Shown: in pieces, positions 35,889 through 44,632 of the stretch | Layout: each line of letters opens with the position of its first letter | Numbering within the stretch: position 1 is the stretch's first letter | Origin: Thermomicrobiales bacterium | GTDB lineage: Bacteria > Chloroflexota > Chloroflexia > Thermomicrobiales > UBA6265 | Length of the DNA: 64,000 bases | Assembly (NCBI GenBank): GCA_023957115.1 | Contig: JAMLHN010000009.1 | Location: 1 to 64,000, forward strand | Reading direction: 5' to 3' | The notes under the pieces: generated by a model | What the model was told of the DNA's origin: nothing | The model's input: the letters and a program-made list of their open reading frames with translations, nothing else | Database searches by the model: none | Position numbers and translations under genes: made by a program

Positions 35889-36914
35889 CTACCCCTCCAG
35901 CAAGGCGGTGTACGCATCCAGATTCGCAAAAACCGACGGTCCGCCGCCCGTGTGCAGGAAGACGATCGCGTCCTCCGGCCCGAATGTGCCCTCACGGACA
36001 TCCGCAATCAGCCCGGCAAGCGCCTTGCCGGTATAGACCGGATCGAGCACGACCGCTTCGGTACGCGCCAGCATGCCGATGGCTTCCATTCCATTCTCGG
36101 TCGGGATGGCATACCCGTCCCCAACGTGTTGATCGTCGATGCTGATGTCATCGGGAGAAACGGTCAAAGCGGAACCCAGCAGCGCCAAGGTCTCGTTGGT
36201 CAGCGGAGCCGCCGCCGCGGTCAACTCGGCCGTGGTGCCCTCGACGGCAACTCCGCGTACCTCGAACGGAACCTCGAAAAGCAATGCGCCGGCAGCCAAT
36301 CCGGCTTGCGTCCCCTGGGATCCCGTTGGAAAGTAGAGCCGCTTCGGTCTCAATGATTCAGCTTCGAGCTGACCCAGCAACTCGGCCACACAGTTCGCGT
36401 AGCCCAATGCCCCAATGGGCACGCTGCCGCCAGTCGGAACCAGATAGGGCCGCTCGCCCGCCGCTTCGAGCTCCTCGACCACCCGCGCCATTTCCGGGTT
36501 GCGGTCCGCTGAGCCTTCGACCAGTCGAACCTCCGCGCCCAGCAATCGATCCAGGAGCAAGTTTCCCGTCAGGTCTGACCCACGACGGGTATCGAGCACC
36601 AGCACGCAGCTCAGACCAGCCAGCGCCGCGGCGGCAGCGGTTTGCCGCGCATGATTCGACTGAGCGGCACCTTCACTGATGAGAACCGTTGCTCCTTTGG
36701 CCAGCGCGTCCCCAACCAGGTACTCAAGTTTTCGGGATTTATTGCCACCGTAAGCCAACCCGGTCATGTCATCGCGTTTGATCCAAATCTGTGGCGCGCG
36801 ATCGCCGAGCGCCCGTTCGAAATTCGTGGCCCGAACCAGAGGCGTCGGTAAGAATGTCAAAGCAAAGCGCGGAAAGGCGTTCAGCTTTGCTCCATATTTG
36901 TTCTCCGTGCCCAA
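35889..36914 (-). CDS. D-cysteine desulfhydrase / ACC deaminase-like PLP enzyme
   Basis: A 341-residue fold-type II PLP enzyme. The Schiff-base Lys lies in MTGLAYGGNKSRKLEYLVGD, and the phosphate-binding and substrate loops SEGAAQSNHARQTAAAA and PTGGSVPIGALGYANC match D-cysteine desulfhydrase and ACC deaminase. Activity towards D-cysteine is the more common outcome in bacteria, but the two cannot be separated by eye. The start is TTG 36914, seven bases after AAGGAGG. It diverges from the aminotransferase-like gene at 37026. Confidence 0.85.
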   Translation of the reverse strand: MGTENKYGAKLNAFPRFALTFLPTPLVRATNFERALGDRAPQIWIKRDDMTGLAYGGNKSRKLEYLVGDALAKGATVLISEGAAQSNHARQTAAAAALAGLSCVLVLDTRRGSDLTGNLLLDRLLGAEVRLVEGSADRNPEMARVVEELEAAGERPYLVPTGGSVPIGALGYANCVAELLGQLEAESLRPKRLYFPTGSQGTQAGLAAGALLFEVPFEVRGVAVEGTTAELTAAAAPLTNETLALLGSALTVSPDDISIDDQHVGDGYAIPTENGMEAIGMLARTEAVVLDPVYTGKALAGLIADVREGTFGPEDAIVFLHTGGGPSVFANLDAYTALLEG

Positions 36915-37025
36915 AACCTGTCCTCCTTCATGCGATAACGCGTGGCGCCCGCATTCTGGGTCCGCGTGCGCGTGCCTATACTGTGGTGTGATATTCGCAC
37001 GAGTTCGCCCAGGGAGTTCGCAGGA

Positions 37026-38402
37026 ATGGCGCAAGCAGCAGTCGAGCCCGGTTTGATCGGGGAATACGAAGAACGGTTTGCCAGCTCGAAGCGGATGCAC
37101 GAACGCGCCGCCCAGTCGCTTGCCGGAGGAATCGCCCATGACGGTCGATTCATCAAACCGTTCCCGATTTATGTCGACCATGCCACGGGTGCATACAAGT
37201 GGGATATCGACGGCAATCGCCTGATCGACTATGCAATGGGCCATGGCTCATTGATTCTTGGACACAACAACCCAGAGGTCATGGCGGCGGTGCACGAAGC
37301 CTCCGGCAAGGGAACTCATTTTGGCTCGGGTCACGAAGCCGAGATCGAGTGGGCAGAGAAGGTCGTCGAGCTCATCCCCTCGGCCGAATTGGTGCGTTTC
37401 ACCGCCTCCGGCACCGAAGCCACGCTCCTCGCCATGCGTCTCGCGCGCGCCTATTCCGGCAAACCGAGCATCCTCAAGTTCGAAGGCCACTTCCACGGCT
37501 GGAATGACTATCTGATCAAAGGCGAAAAGCCACCGTTCGAAAGCCCGTCGAATCCGGGCGTACCGGACGAAGTCGGCCGGACCGTGGCCGTTCTCCCCGC
37601 AGACGATCTGGGCATGGTCGAAGAACGATTGACCCAAGGCGATATCGCCGCGATCATCATCGAACCGAGTGGCGGCTCGTGGACATCCATTCCGCTGGAG
37701 ATCGAGTTCCTGCAGGGCCTGCGCGATCTGGCGACCAGGACCAACACGATTCTCATCTTCGACGAAGTCATCACCGGATTCCGCTGGTCACCTGGCGGCG
37801 CGCAGGGCCGCTTCGGCATCATTCCGGATATGACCACGATGGCCAAGATTCTGGCAGGTGGATTCCCAGGCGGCGGTGTCGCCGGGCGCGCAGACATCAT
37901 GGAAGGGTTGCTTTTCAAAGACGATGCCGCGTGGAATTCGAACAGAAAGGTCATCCATCCCGGGACCTACAACGGCAACCCGGTTGCGGCAACGGCTGGA
38001 TACACCTGTCTCGGCATCTGCGCGAATCCGGAGATTCAGATCTACTGCGACAACCTGACAGCGAGGCTGCGCGCCGGAATGAACACCGTACTCGAGAATC
38101 GTGGCATCGACGGGTGCGTCTGGGGCGAATCGTCGGTCTGGCACGTCATCCTCGGATACAAGGTCCCCAATCGCGCGGCTGGAGATCTGCGCGCTCCCGA
38201 GGGGATTCCATCTGACGTGCTGAAGGCGAGTGGCAAGGCCGGTCTGAATACGCCGCTGGCGATCGCGATGGCGATTGAGGGGGTGGATCTCTTCAACGGC
38301 GGCGGCCTGCTCAGTATTGCCCACACCGAGGAAGATATCGACTTCACGATCGAAGCGTTCGACAAGTCTCTGACACGCATGCAGGCCGACGGTCTGGTGT
38401 AG
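37026..38402 (+). CDS. Class III aminotransferase, GSA-aminomutase-like
   Basis: A 458-residue PLP enzyme close to glutamate-1-semialdehyde 2,1-aminomutase. It has LVRFTASGTEATLLAMRLAR, GHFHGWND, IFDEVITGFRWSPGGAQGRF and the Schiff-base Lys in TTMAKILAGGFPGGGVAG. The N-terminus is somewhat longer than HemL. No other heme genes are nearby and it stands alone, so it may act on a different amino or keto acid. The ATG at 37026 follows GGGAG; the frame upstream lacks family sequence. A strong terminator follows. Confidence 0.8.
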   Translation: MAQAAVEPGLIGEYEERFASSKRMHERAAQSLAGGIAHDGRFIKPFPIYVDHATGAYKWDIDGNRLIDYAMGHGSLILGHNNPEVMAAVHEASGKGTHFGSGHEAEIEWAEKVVELIPSAELVRFTASGTEATLLAMRLARAYSGKPSILKFEGHFHGWNDYLIKGEKPPFESPSNPGVPDEVGRTVAVLPADDLGMVEERLTQGDIAAIIIEPSGGSWTSIPLEIEFLQGLRDLATRTNTILIFDEVITGFRWSPGGAQGRFGIIPDMTTMAKILAGGFPGGGVAGRADIMEGLLFKDDAAWNSNRKVIHPGTYNGNPVAATAGYTCLGICANPEIQIYCDNLTARLRAGMNTVLENRGIDGCVWGESSVWHVILGYKVPNRAAGDLRAPEGIPSDVLKASGKAGLNTPLAIAMAIEGVDLFNGGGLLSIAHTEEDIDFTIEAFDKSLTRMQADGLV

Positions 38403-38430
38403 CCGGCACTCGACCGAGCGAATGAATCTG

Positions 38431-38462
38431 AAACAAGCGGGACCGAAGGGTCCCGCTTGTTT
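38431..38462. terminator. Rho-independent terminator (bidirectional)
   Basis: A perfect 14-base-pair stem, aaacaagcgggacc with ggtcccgcttgttt, loop GAAG. The stem ends carry AAA and TTT but no longer run. It lies between the convergent aminotransferase-like gene and mocA, so it can serve both directions. Confidence 0.75.
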
Positions 38463-38521
38463 GCTCTGCGACCTCCGCCACCCGATGGCAGGGACTTCGG
38501 AGGCTGCTGGCGGATCCTGCG

Positions 38522-39130
38522 TTAGCCGTCGTGGGGCGTGGATTCGAGAAGTCCCTGATAGTCCTCCTCGGTGTCGATGTCGACAGGGACGGGGCGATCG
38601 AACGCGACCGGAATCACGCGGTTCTTGTGAGCCACGACGACCGGTCGAGCACCTTCGTCTCCGGTCAGCTCGAGCAACTCCTGATCATACGATCGTCCGA
38701 AGGCGACCGGGCTTCGCAAGATGCCCTGCCAGGCAGCCATGGCAATCGAATCGGGCGACCCGTCGAATGCGGCCAGTACATGGTTCAGGTCATCAGCCGT
38801 GATACTTGGTTGGTCTCCGAGCATGATCAACGTGCCGGAACGATTCGGATTGGCCGCACGCACAGCGGCGACAATCGACGAACTTTGACCTTCGTTGGCA
38901 CGGTCGTTGGCGACGAACCTGGCGGTCCCGAGCTGAACCTGCTCCAGAATCGCAGGAGCAGCTTCGCCAAGGACCAGAATGACCTCGTCGAGATTTGCGG
39001 CCAGTGCGGCGTCGATCGCATACTGAAGTAGCGGGCGGCCACCAAATTGCAGAAGTTGCTTCGGTCGGCCCAACCGTCGTGAGAATCCGGCCGCGAGAAT
39101 CGCACCGGTCACTCCCGTTTGGCCAGCCAC
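38522..39130 (-). CDS. mocA: MocA-type molybdenum cofactor nucleotidyltransferase
   Basis: A 202-residue nucleotidyltransferase of the MocA/MobA-like group that adds CMP to molybdopterin for xanthine-dehydrogenase-type enzymes. The N-terminal signature is AILAAGFSRRLGRPKQLLQF, followed by NEGQSSSIVAAVRAA, LIMLGDQPSITAD and the terminal DIDTEEDYQGLL. It starts with GTG two bases after the XdhC gene stop and is the last gene of the cox-like maturation operon, which supports the cytidylyltransferase assignment over the MobA type. Confidence 0.88.
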   Translation of the reverse strand: MAGQTGVTGAILAAGFSRRLGRPKQLLQFGGRPLLQYAIDAALAANLDEVILVLGEAAPAILEQVQLGTARFVANDRANEGQSSSIVAAVRAANPNRSGTLIMLGDQPSITADDLNHVLAAFDGSPDSIAMAAWQGILRSPVAFGRSYDQELLELTGDEGARPVVVAHKNRVIPVAFDRPVPVDIDTEEDYQGLLESTPHDG

Positions 39131-39132
39131 CC

Positions 39133-39906
39133 TTACACCCGGGCTCGAATATTGCCAGTCGCAGTCGTCAAAGGCTGGGCGTCGCGACCGTTGCGCAGGG
39201 CGATGATCTCGGCGAGAATCGAGATCGCCATCTCCTCAGGTGTGCTGGCGCCGATGTTGAGCCCGATCGGACCACGAATCCGAGCAAGCTGCTCCTCTGT
39301 CGCGCCTGCTTCGGTCAGACGCACCCGCCGGTCGGCGCTCGTCTTCCGGCTCCCAACCGCACCGATATAGCGCGCATCGGTCGCAAGGGTTCCCAGCAGC
39401 GCCGGTTCATCGAATTTGGGATCGTGCGTCAGGATCGCAATATAGGTATTGCGGTCGATGGTCGTCTGGGCGATGGCCTCATCGGGCCAGCCCTGGATCA
39501 ACACGTCGGCCGTTGGAAAACGCTCTTCTGTCAGCAACTTGGCGCGCGCGTCCGTCACCACGACGCGGAAGCCTAGCTGTTTGCCGAACATAGCAAGCGC
39601 CTGGGCCACGTGAACCGCCCCAAAAATCAGCAACGTTGGCGGGGGCGGAAAGGATTCGAAGAAGAGTTCGACGGCGCCACTCTCCGAGGAGAACGGCTCG
39701 GTCATCGAGCGCTCGTCGTCCAGAAGCCGCCGGGCTTCTGGAACTGCGAACGCATCGAGCGCGGGATCGCCCAACGTTCCGACCGTCCTGTCAGGCAGCA
39801 CCGCCAGCTTGTTGCCGACACCCGGGCCTTTTACCACCGTCACGACAGTGACGGGAACCGAGTCCGCAATCGCCTTGCGGGTTGCACTGAAGACTTGGGC
39901 GCTCAT
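39133..39906 (-). CDS. XdhC-family maturation factor (C-terminal Rossmann part)
   Basis: A 257-residue protein of the XdhC/CoxI family that binds molybdenum cofactor and helps insert the sulfurated form into molybdenum hydroxylases. The Rossmann part is clear: LLIFGAVHVAQALAMFGKQL, VVTDARAKLL and ILTHDPKFDEPALL, then YIGAVGSRKTSADRRVRL. Its ATG overlaps the stop of the next upstream gene by four bases. Together with that short gene it makes up the two halves that are often a single XdhC. Confidence 0.88.
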   Translation of the reverse strand: MSAQVFSATRKAIADSVPVTVVTVVKGPGVGNKLAVLPDRTVGTLGDPALDAFAVPEARRLLDDERSMTEPFSSESGAVELFFESFPPPPTLLIFGAVHVAQALAMFGKQLGFRVVVTDARAKLLTEERFPTADVLIQGWPDEAIAQTTIDRNTYIAILTHDPKFDEPALLGTLATDARYIGAVGSRKTSADRRVRLTEAGATEEQLARIRGPIGLNIGASTPEEMAISILAEIIALRNGRDAQPLTTATGNIRARV

Positions 39907-40226
39907 TCGATATCGATCGCTACCGGCTCGACGAACACTTCGATGGTGCCACCGCAGGCAAGTCCGACATCCCAGGCCATCTCATCGGTAATACCATAAC
40001 GAAGCAGCTTTGGGCGACCAGACTTGATGACTTCCTGCGCTTCGTCGAAGACGGCGGTCTCGACACATCCGCCGCTGACCGATCCGGCCAGATCACCCGC
40101 GCTGGAGACCGCCATGGCGGCGCCAACGGGGCGCGGAGCGGAACCCTCGACCTTCACAACGGTCGCAATGGCCACCTTGTTGCCGTTGGCATGCCACTGG
40201 TCAATGTCGTGCAGCAGTTCTTTCAC
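39903..40226 (-). CDS. XdhC/CoxI N-terminal domain protein
   Basis: A 107-residue protein matching the N-terminal CoxI/XdhC domain: VAIATVVKVEGSAPRPVGAA, AGSVSGGCVETAVFDEAQ and the cysteine-bearing GLACGGTIEVFVEP near the end. It overlaps coxE upstream by 26 bases and the XdhC Rossmann gene downstream by four. The split of XdhC into two coupled genes is seen in other cox clusters. Confidence 0.85.
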   Translation of the reverse strand: MKELLHDIDQWHANGNKVAIATVVKVEGSAPRPVGAAMAVSSAGDLAGSVSGGCVETAVFDEAQEVIKSGRPKLLRYGITDEMAWDVGLACGGTIEVFVEPVAIDIE

Positions 40227-41631
40227 GTTTTCGTCCTCCCTGCGTCAGGGGTTTCCCATCCATCATCGGCTCGATGTTCACGGCCAGTTGCCCGCGACTT
40301 GTGACGAATGGTTTCAATGCGTGCGAATCGGCCGACGCCGGCTGGATGCTGCGATTGGCGCGCACTGGTGGCGTATCTTCCACATCGCTGAGAAGCTCGG
40401 CCAACGCTTCCAGGCTCTTGAGATTGTGAATGGGCAAAAAGGCATCGACAAACGGCAATGCCGCGCGGATGCCCTGGGTCAGCGGTTGGTATCCCGGTGC
40501 GCCGAGCAGGGGATTGAGCCAGATCAGTCTGCGGCAAGACCGTTGCAGGCGCGCCATTTCGGTTGCCAGCAACTGGGGATCCCCTCGGTCCCACCCGTCG
40601 GAGATCATCACGACCGTGGCGCCGGATCGGAGCACACGGCGACTCCATTCGTAATTGAATGCCTTGATCGATTCGCCGATGCGCGTTCCGCCCGACCAGT
40701 CATGGACCGAATTGACGACCTGTTCGATCGCATCATCCACATTCTTCTTCCGCAGCTCGCGGGTGATACGCGTCAGGCGTGTGCTGAAAACGAAGACTTC
40801 GACGTTGTCCAGCCCCTGCTCCATCGCATGGACGAACTGAAGCAAAAGGCGCGAGTAACGATCCATCGAACCGCTGATATCGCAGATCAGCACCAATGGA
40901 CGCATCTTTTCTTTATTGCGCCGGCGCCGGAGCTCGATGGGGACGCCCCCGTGCTTCATGCTATGGCGCAAGGTGCGGCGATAGTCGATGAAATCGCCAC
41001 TGTTCGACTTCTCTTTGCGCCGGGTCTGACGGGTCCCAAGCCTCCAGTTCATTCCGGAGATAATGCGGCGCGCTTCGGCGATTTCGTCCGGTGAGAACTG
41101 CGCAAAGTCCTTTTTCTTGAGGACCTCGCGGGCACTGAAGACGATCACATCCTCCGGCAGCGCATCGAGATCCTGCGGATCTTCGCTCGACTGTTCATCC
41201 GTATCTTCGACCGCGACGACCGCACGCTCCTTCTTGGCACTGCTCTTGTTGTCGGCGGTCTGCTTCTTGCTCGCCTGTGCCTGATCCTGCTGCTCACTCG
41301 GGACCGGCGGCATGTCGAATTCATGCCGGTCGAACAGCTCGTCCGTAGGCAGCTCTGGTTTCAGCAATCGTCGCCAAAACCGCGCAAAAGCCATGTCGAA
41401 CGCGGGAATCTGCTCAGGAGAGGTAACGAGCGTGGCCTTGGACGCCGAGTAAAAGTCGTCGCGACGTTTGCAATCAATGGACGACACCGCCTCGACCAGA
41501 TTCAGAACCTGGCCGGAACCGATATTCATACCGGCATCGCGGAGGTCGCGTCCGAGCGTGAGCAGATTCGCGGTAAGGACCGTTGACTCAGGCTCGCGTT
41601 CGAGATAGGTCCATTTAGACTGGGATTCCAC
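40201..41631 (-). CDS. coxE: CoxE-like VWA-domain protein
   Basis: A 476-residue von Willebrand factor A protein of the CoxE type. The metal-ion-dependent adhesion motif is LICDISGSMDRYSRLLLQF at about residue 225, and the middle is charged and repetitive. With a MoxR ATPase it matures the Mo/Cu site of CO dehydrogenase in Oligotropha-type systems. I chose GTG 41631 because upstream residues are unlike the family; it overlaps the MoxR gene by 17 bases. Confidence 0.85.
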   Translation of the reverse strand: MESQSKWTYLEREPESTVLTANLLTLGRDLRDAGMNIGSGQVLNLVEAVSSIDCKRRDDFYSASKATLVTSPEQIPAFDMAFARFWRRLLKPELPTDELFDRHEFDMPPVPSEQQDQAQASKKQTADNKSSAKKERAVVAVEDTDEQSSEDPQDLDALPEDVIVFSAREVLKKKDFAQFSPDEIAEARRIISGMNWRLGTRQTRRKEKSNSGDFIDYRRTLRHSMKHGGVPIELRRRRNKEKMRPLVLICDISGSMDRYSRLLLQFVHAMEQGLDNVEVFVFSTRLTRITRELRKKNVDDAIEQVVNSVHDWSGGTRIGESIKAFNYEWSRRVLRSGATVVMISDGWDRGDPQLLATEMARLQRSCRRLIWLNPLLGAPGYQPLTQGIRAALPFVDAFLPIHNLKSLEALAELLSDVEDTPPVRANRSIQPASADSHALKPFVTSRGQLAVNIEPMMDGKPLTQGGRKRERTAARH

Positions 41632-42559
41632 GTTCGGCTCTTTCGACAAGGGTTTCAGCGATATCGCCACGTACCCGGTCGACATCTTCCTGATACTTGA
41701 GGATCACACCCAGCGTATCGTCGACCGCTTGCGGGTTCAGCGAATTGGTGCCGAGCGCCAGCAGCGCATGGGCCCAATCCAGCGTTTCGGCCATCCCCGG
41801 AGACTTGAAGAGATCGACCTCACGCAACCCTTGGGTAAACGTGCAGATCTGGGTGGCAAGATTCTCGGACGCTTCCGGCACCTTGGCGGAAAGGATGCTG
41901 AGCTCCTTCTCATAGGTCGGGAAGTCGATCCAATAGTAGAGACAGCGGCGTTTGAGCGCGTCGTGGATCTCACGGGTCCGGTTCGACGTCAGAATGACGA
42001 TAGGCACATGCTCGGCGCGGATAGTCCCCAATTCCGGAACGGTCACCTGAAAGTCGGACAGGAGCTCCAGCAGGAATGCCTCCAGTTCCTGATCGGCGCG
42101 GTCGACCTCATCGATCAGCAGCACCGGCGACTTGTCGTGCGCGGCATCAATGGCCTGCAAGAGCGGTCGCTTGAGCAGAAACTCTTCCGAAAAGAGATCG
42201 CGTCGCGCCTGCTCGCGATCGATCTCGCCGGTAGCTTCGATCGTCTGCAGGTAGAGCATCTGCCGCGGGTAGTCCCATTCGTAGATGGCGGCGTTGGCAT
42301 CGAGCCCTTCGTAGCATTGCAGGCGAATGAGGGGCGTATCGAGAATCGACGAGAAGACCTTGGCAATCTCGGTCTTGCCCACACCCGCTTCACCCTCGAG
42401 CAGTAAGGGCTTGCGCATCTGCAACATGAGATACAAGGTTGTGGCGAGCCCGCGGTCGGCGATGTATTTCTCGTCGCGCATTGCGCGTTCGAGCTCATCG
42501 ACCGACGCGAACGTGCGTCCGGCGTGGGCGTGCAGATCTGGCGTGGTAACTGTGCTCAA
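41615..42559 (-). CDS. coxD: MoxR-family AAA+ ATPase, CoxD-like
   Basis: A 314-residue MoxR-type AAA+ chaperone. Walker A is LLLEGEAGVGKTEIAKVFSS, Walker B is SPVLLIDEVDRADQELEAF, with IVILTSNRTREIHDALKRRC as sensor 1 and arginine finger. Its neighbours coxE, xdhC and mocA identify it as CoxD. It is the first gene of the maturation operon. No coxM, coxS or coxL structural gene is found in the window, so the client enzyme lies elsewhere. Confidence 0.88.
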   Translation of the reverse strand: MSTVTTPDLHAHAGRTFASVDELERAMRDEKYIADRGLATTLYLMLQMRKPLLLEGEAGVGKTEIAKVFSSILDTPLIRLQCYEGLDANAAIYEWDYPRQMLYLQTIEATGEIDREQARRDLFSEEFLLKRPLLQAIDAAHDKSPVLLIDEVDRADQELEAFLLELLSDFQVTVPELGTIRAEHVPIVILTSNRTREIHDALKRRCLYYWIDFPTYEKELSILSAKVPEASENLATQICTFTQGLREVDLFKSPGMAETLDWAHALLALGTNSLNPQAVDDTLGVILKYQEDVDRVRGDIAETLVERAERGIPV

Positions 42560-42725
42560 AGGTCGATCACCTTGATTGGCATGACGGAACCGTTCGCGCG
42601 CCTGCGAACGACGTACCAGAAATTATCCCGCAGTCGCCCACATTGTTGCCATTCGCAATCTGGGTCCGGAGTACCGAGGCCGGGGATCGGAGCCATATTC
42701 TTCCCCGGCCCCCGGACTCCACGCC

Positions 42726-44246
42726 CTATGACCTCGGATCTGCCGGCCAGCGACCGTACCAGTCGAATGGTTCTGGATTCAAATTGACGACGACGTTCTT
42801 GACCTGAGTATAGAGGTCGAGGCCATCCCGGCTCAGCTCGCGACCGATGCCGCTCTGCTTGAAACCGCCGAACGGCGCCTCGGGAGGATTGACGGTTGGG
42901 AAGTTGATACTGACGTTGCCGGATTTGATCCGTCGCGCCATGGTGTGGGCACGCTTGATGTCGTTGGTCCAGATAGTGGCGGCTAATCCGAAGATCGTGC
43001 TATTGGCCGCGGTCACGACTTCGTCCTCGGTTTCGAACGGAATCACCGCCAGCACAGGTCCAAAGACCTCGTTCTGGGCCAGGCGCATGTCCGAGGAAAC
43101 CTTGCCGAAGACCGTCGGTTCGATGAAGTTGCCGGTCTCGAACGCTTCGGCTGGCACCCTCCGGCCACCATGCAACAGCTCGGCGCCATCCTCGACCGCG
43201 TACTCGCAATACTGAAGCACCTTGCTCTGCTGCTGCTTGCTGATGACCGGTCCCATTTGCGTGTTCCAGTCGAGCGGATCGCCCACACGGATCTGGCTGA
43301 CCTTGTCGACATAGGTCGCCAGGAACTCGTCGTAGATCGACTTGTGCAGAAAGAGTCGGGTGCGGGCCGTACACCGCTGACCCGCGTTGGTGAAGATGGC
43401 GAACAACGAGCCGTTGACCGCTTCTTCCAGATCGGCGTCCGGGAAGACGATGTTCGGACTCTTTCCGCCAAGCTCGAGCGTCACCTTCTTGATGGTGCCG
43501 GCTGCGGCACGCATGATCTCGCGGCCGGTTTCGGTTTCGCCGGTGAACGCGACTTTCTCGACCAGCGGATGTGTGGTTAGCGTGTTGCCCAGTTCCTTGC
43601 CGGGCCCGGTGATTACGTTCAACACCCCGGCGGGTATACCCGCCTCCAAGGCGATCTGCCCTAGGATCAACGCCGTCAACGGTGTGGCGCTGGCAGGCTT
43701 GAGCACGACGGTATTTCCCGCCGCCAGCGCAGGCGCCACCTTCCACGCGGCCATCAACAACGGAAAATTCCACGGAATGATCTGCGAGCAGACCCCGTAT
43801 GGCTCCCGCACGGTGTAATCGAGCAGCGGACCATTCATCGGAATCTGGTCGCCCCAGATCTGACCGGCGAGGTTGCCGTAGTACTCGAAACAGTTGGCGG
43901 ATGCGATAACGTCGCCACGTGATTCGACGATGATCTTGCCTGAGTTCCGCGTTTCGAGCGTGCTGATCTCATCGATCCGCTCGCGCATGATGCCGGCCAT
44001 ACGGTGAAGCGCGTGCGATCGATCGAGGGGCGTAAACCGGCTCCAGGGTCCCGATTCGAACGCACGGGCGGCAGCTTCGATCGCCGCAACCGCGTCGGCA
44101 TCCCCGGCTTTCGGTACGATCCCAATGACTTCGTTGTCGGTCGGGCTGACGGTCTCGAAGGTCCCGCCATCGAGCGCGTCGACCTCTTTTCCATCGATGA
44201 TCAGCTTCGGTCGGAGGAGATCAGGTGCAGTCGTTGCGGTGCTCAT
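42726..44246 (-). CDS. NAD-dependent aldehyde dehydrogenase
   Basis: A 506-residue aldehyde dehydrogenase. The cofactor and active-site motifs are intact: GVCSQIIPWNFPLLMAAWKV, KVTLELGGKSPNIVFPDADL (general base Glu) and FTNAGQRCTARTRLFLH (nucleophile Cys). The C-terminal PPEAPFGGFKQSGIGRELSR is typical of ALDH1/2 and betaine-aldehyde types. It lies upstream of coxD on the same strand with a 166-base gap, and may or may not be cotranscribed. Substrate unknown. Confidence 0.9.
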   Translation of the reverse strand: MSTATTAPDLLRPKLIIDGKEVDALDGGTFETVSPTDNEVIGIVPKAGDADAVAAIEAAARAFESGPWSRFTPLDRSHALHRMAGIMRERIDEISTLETRNSGKIIVESRGDVIASANCFEYYGNLAGQIWGDQIPMNGPLLDYTVREPYGVCSQIIPWNFPLLMAAWKVAPALAAGNTVVLKPASATPLTALILGQIALEAGIPAGVLNVITGPGKELGNTLTTHPLVEKVAFTGETETGREIMRAAAGTIKKVTLELGGKSPNIVFPDADLEEAVNGSLFAIFTNAGQRCTARTRLFLHKSIYDEFLATYVDKVSQIRVGDPLDWNTQMGPVISKQQQSKVLQYCEYAVEDGAELLHGGRRVPAEAFETGNFIEPTVFGKVSSDMRLAQNEVFGPVLAVIPFETEDEVVTAANSTIFGLAATIWTNDIKRAHTMARRIKSGNVSINFPTVNPPEAPFGGFKQSGIGRELSRDGLDLYTQVKNVVVNLNPEPFDWYGRWPADPRS

Positions 44247-44336
44247 CGTCGTGCTCCAGAATGCAAAGGGTCGCGTCGGTCATACTGAGTAGCGTAGCAC
44301 CGCTCGGCATCGGCTAGAATTCGTGCTGCATCCTCT

Positions 44337-44417
44337 GCCGGGGTGGCGAAATGGCAGACGCATCGCACTCAAAATGCGACGGGGCAACCCGTGGGGGTTC
44401 GAATCCCCCTCCCGGCA
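44337..44417 (+). tRNA. tRNA-Leu (anticodon CAA)
   Basis: An 81-base tRNA without encoded CCA. The acceptor GCCGGGG pairs with TCCCGGC, followed by discriminator A. The anticodon stem TCGCA/TGCGA encloses the loop CTCAAAA with CAA at 44370-44372. The long variable arm CGGGGCAACCCG is typical of a class II tRNA, and the T-arm is GGGGGTTCGAATCCCCC. It reads UUG. A terminator follows. The neighbouring DNA to 47.8 kb is accessory in character. Confidence 0.95.
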
Positions 44418-44445
44418 CAGTTTGTCCGTACAGTAGTGCGGATTC

Positions 44446-44480
44446 GGCAAAACCCCAGATAAACGCTGGGGTTTTGCCTT
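44446..44480 (+). terminator. Rho-independent terminator after tRNA-Leu
   Basis: A perfect 12-base-pair stem, ggcaaaacccca with tggggttttgcc, and a nine-base loop, starting 28 bases after the tRNA. The 3' arm carries four T and is followed by TT. It should end the tRNA transcript. Confidence 0.8.
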
Positions 44481-44632
44481 ACGCCTCGTCCAGTACGTCC
44501 GTTCTAATACGCTACAATATCAAACAATCTGTGACGCTTTTGTGACGGTTGACGCGGCACAGAACAAAGGACCCGTATCCGGTGTTGCGACCGAATACGG
44601 GCATTGCACACGACTAGATAGGAGTCGGGCGC

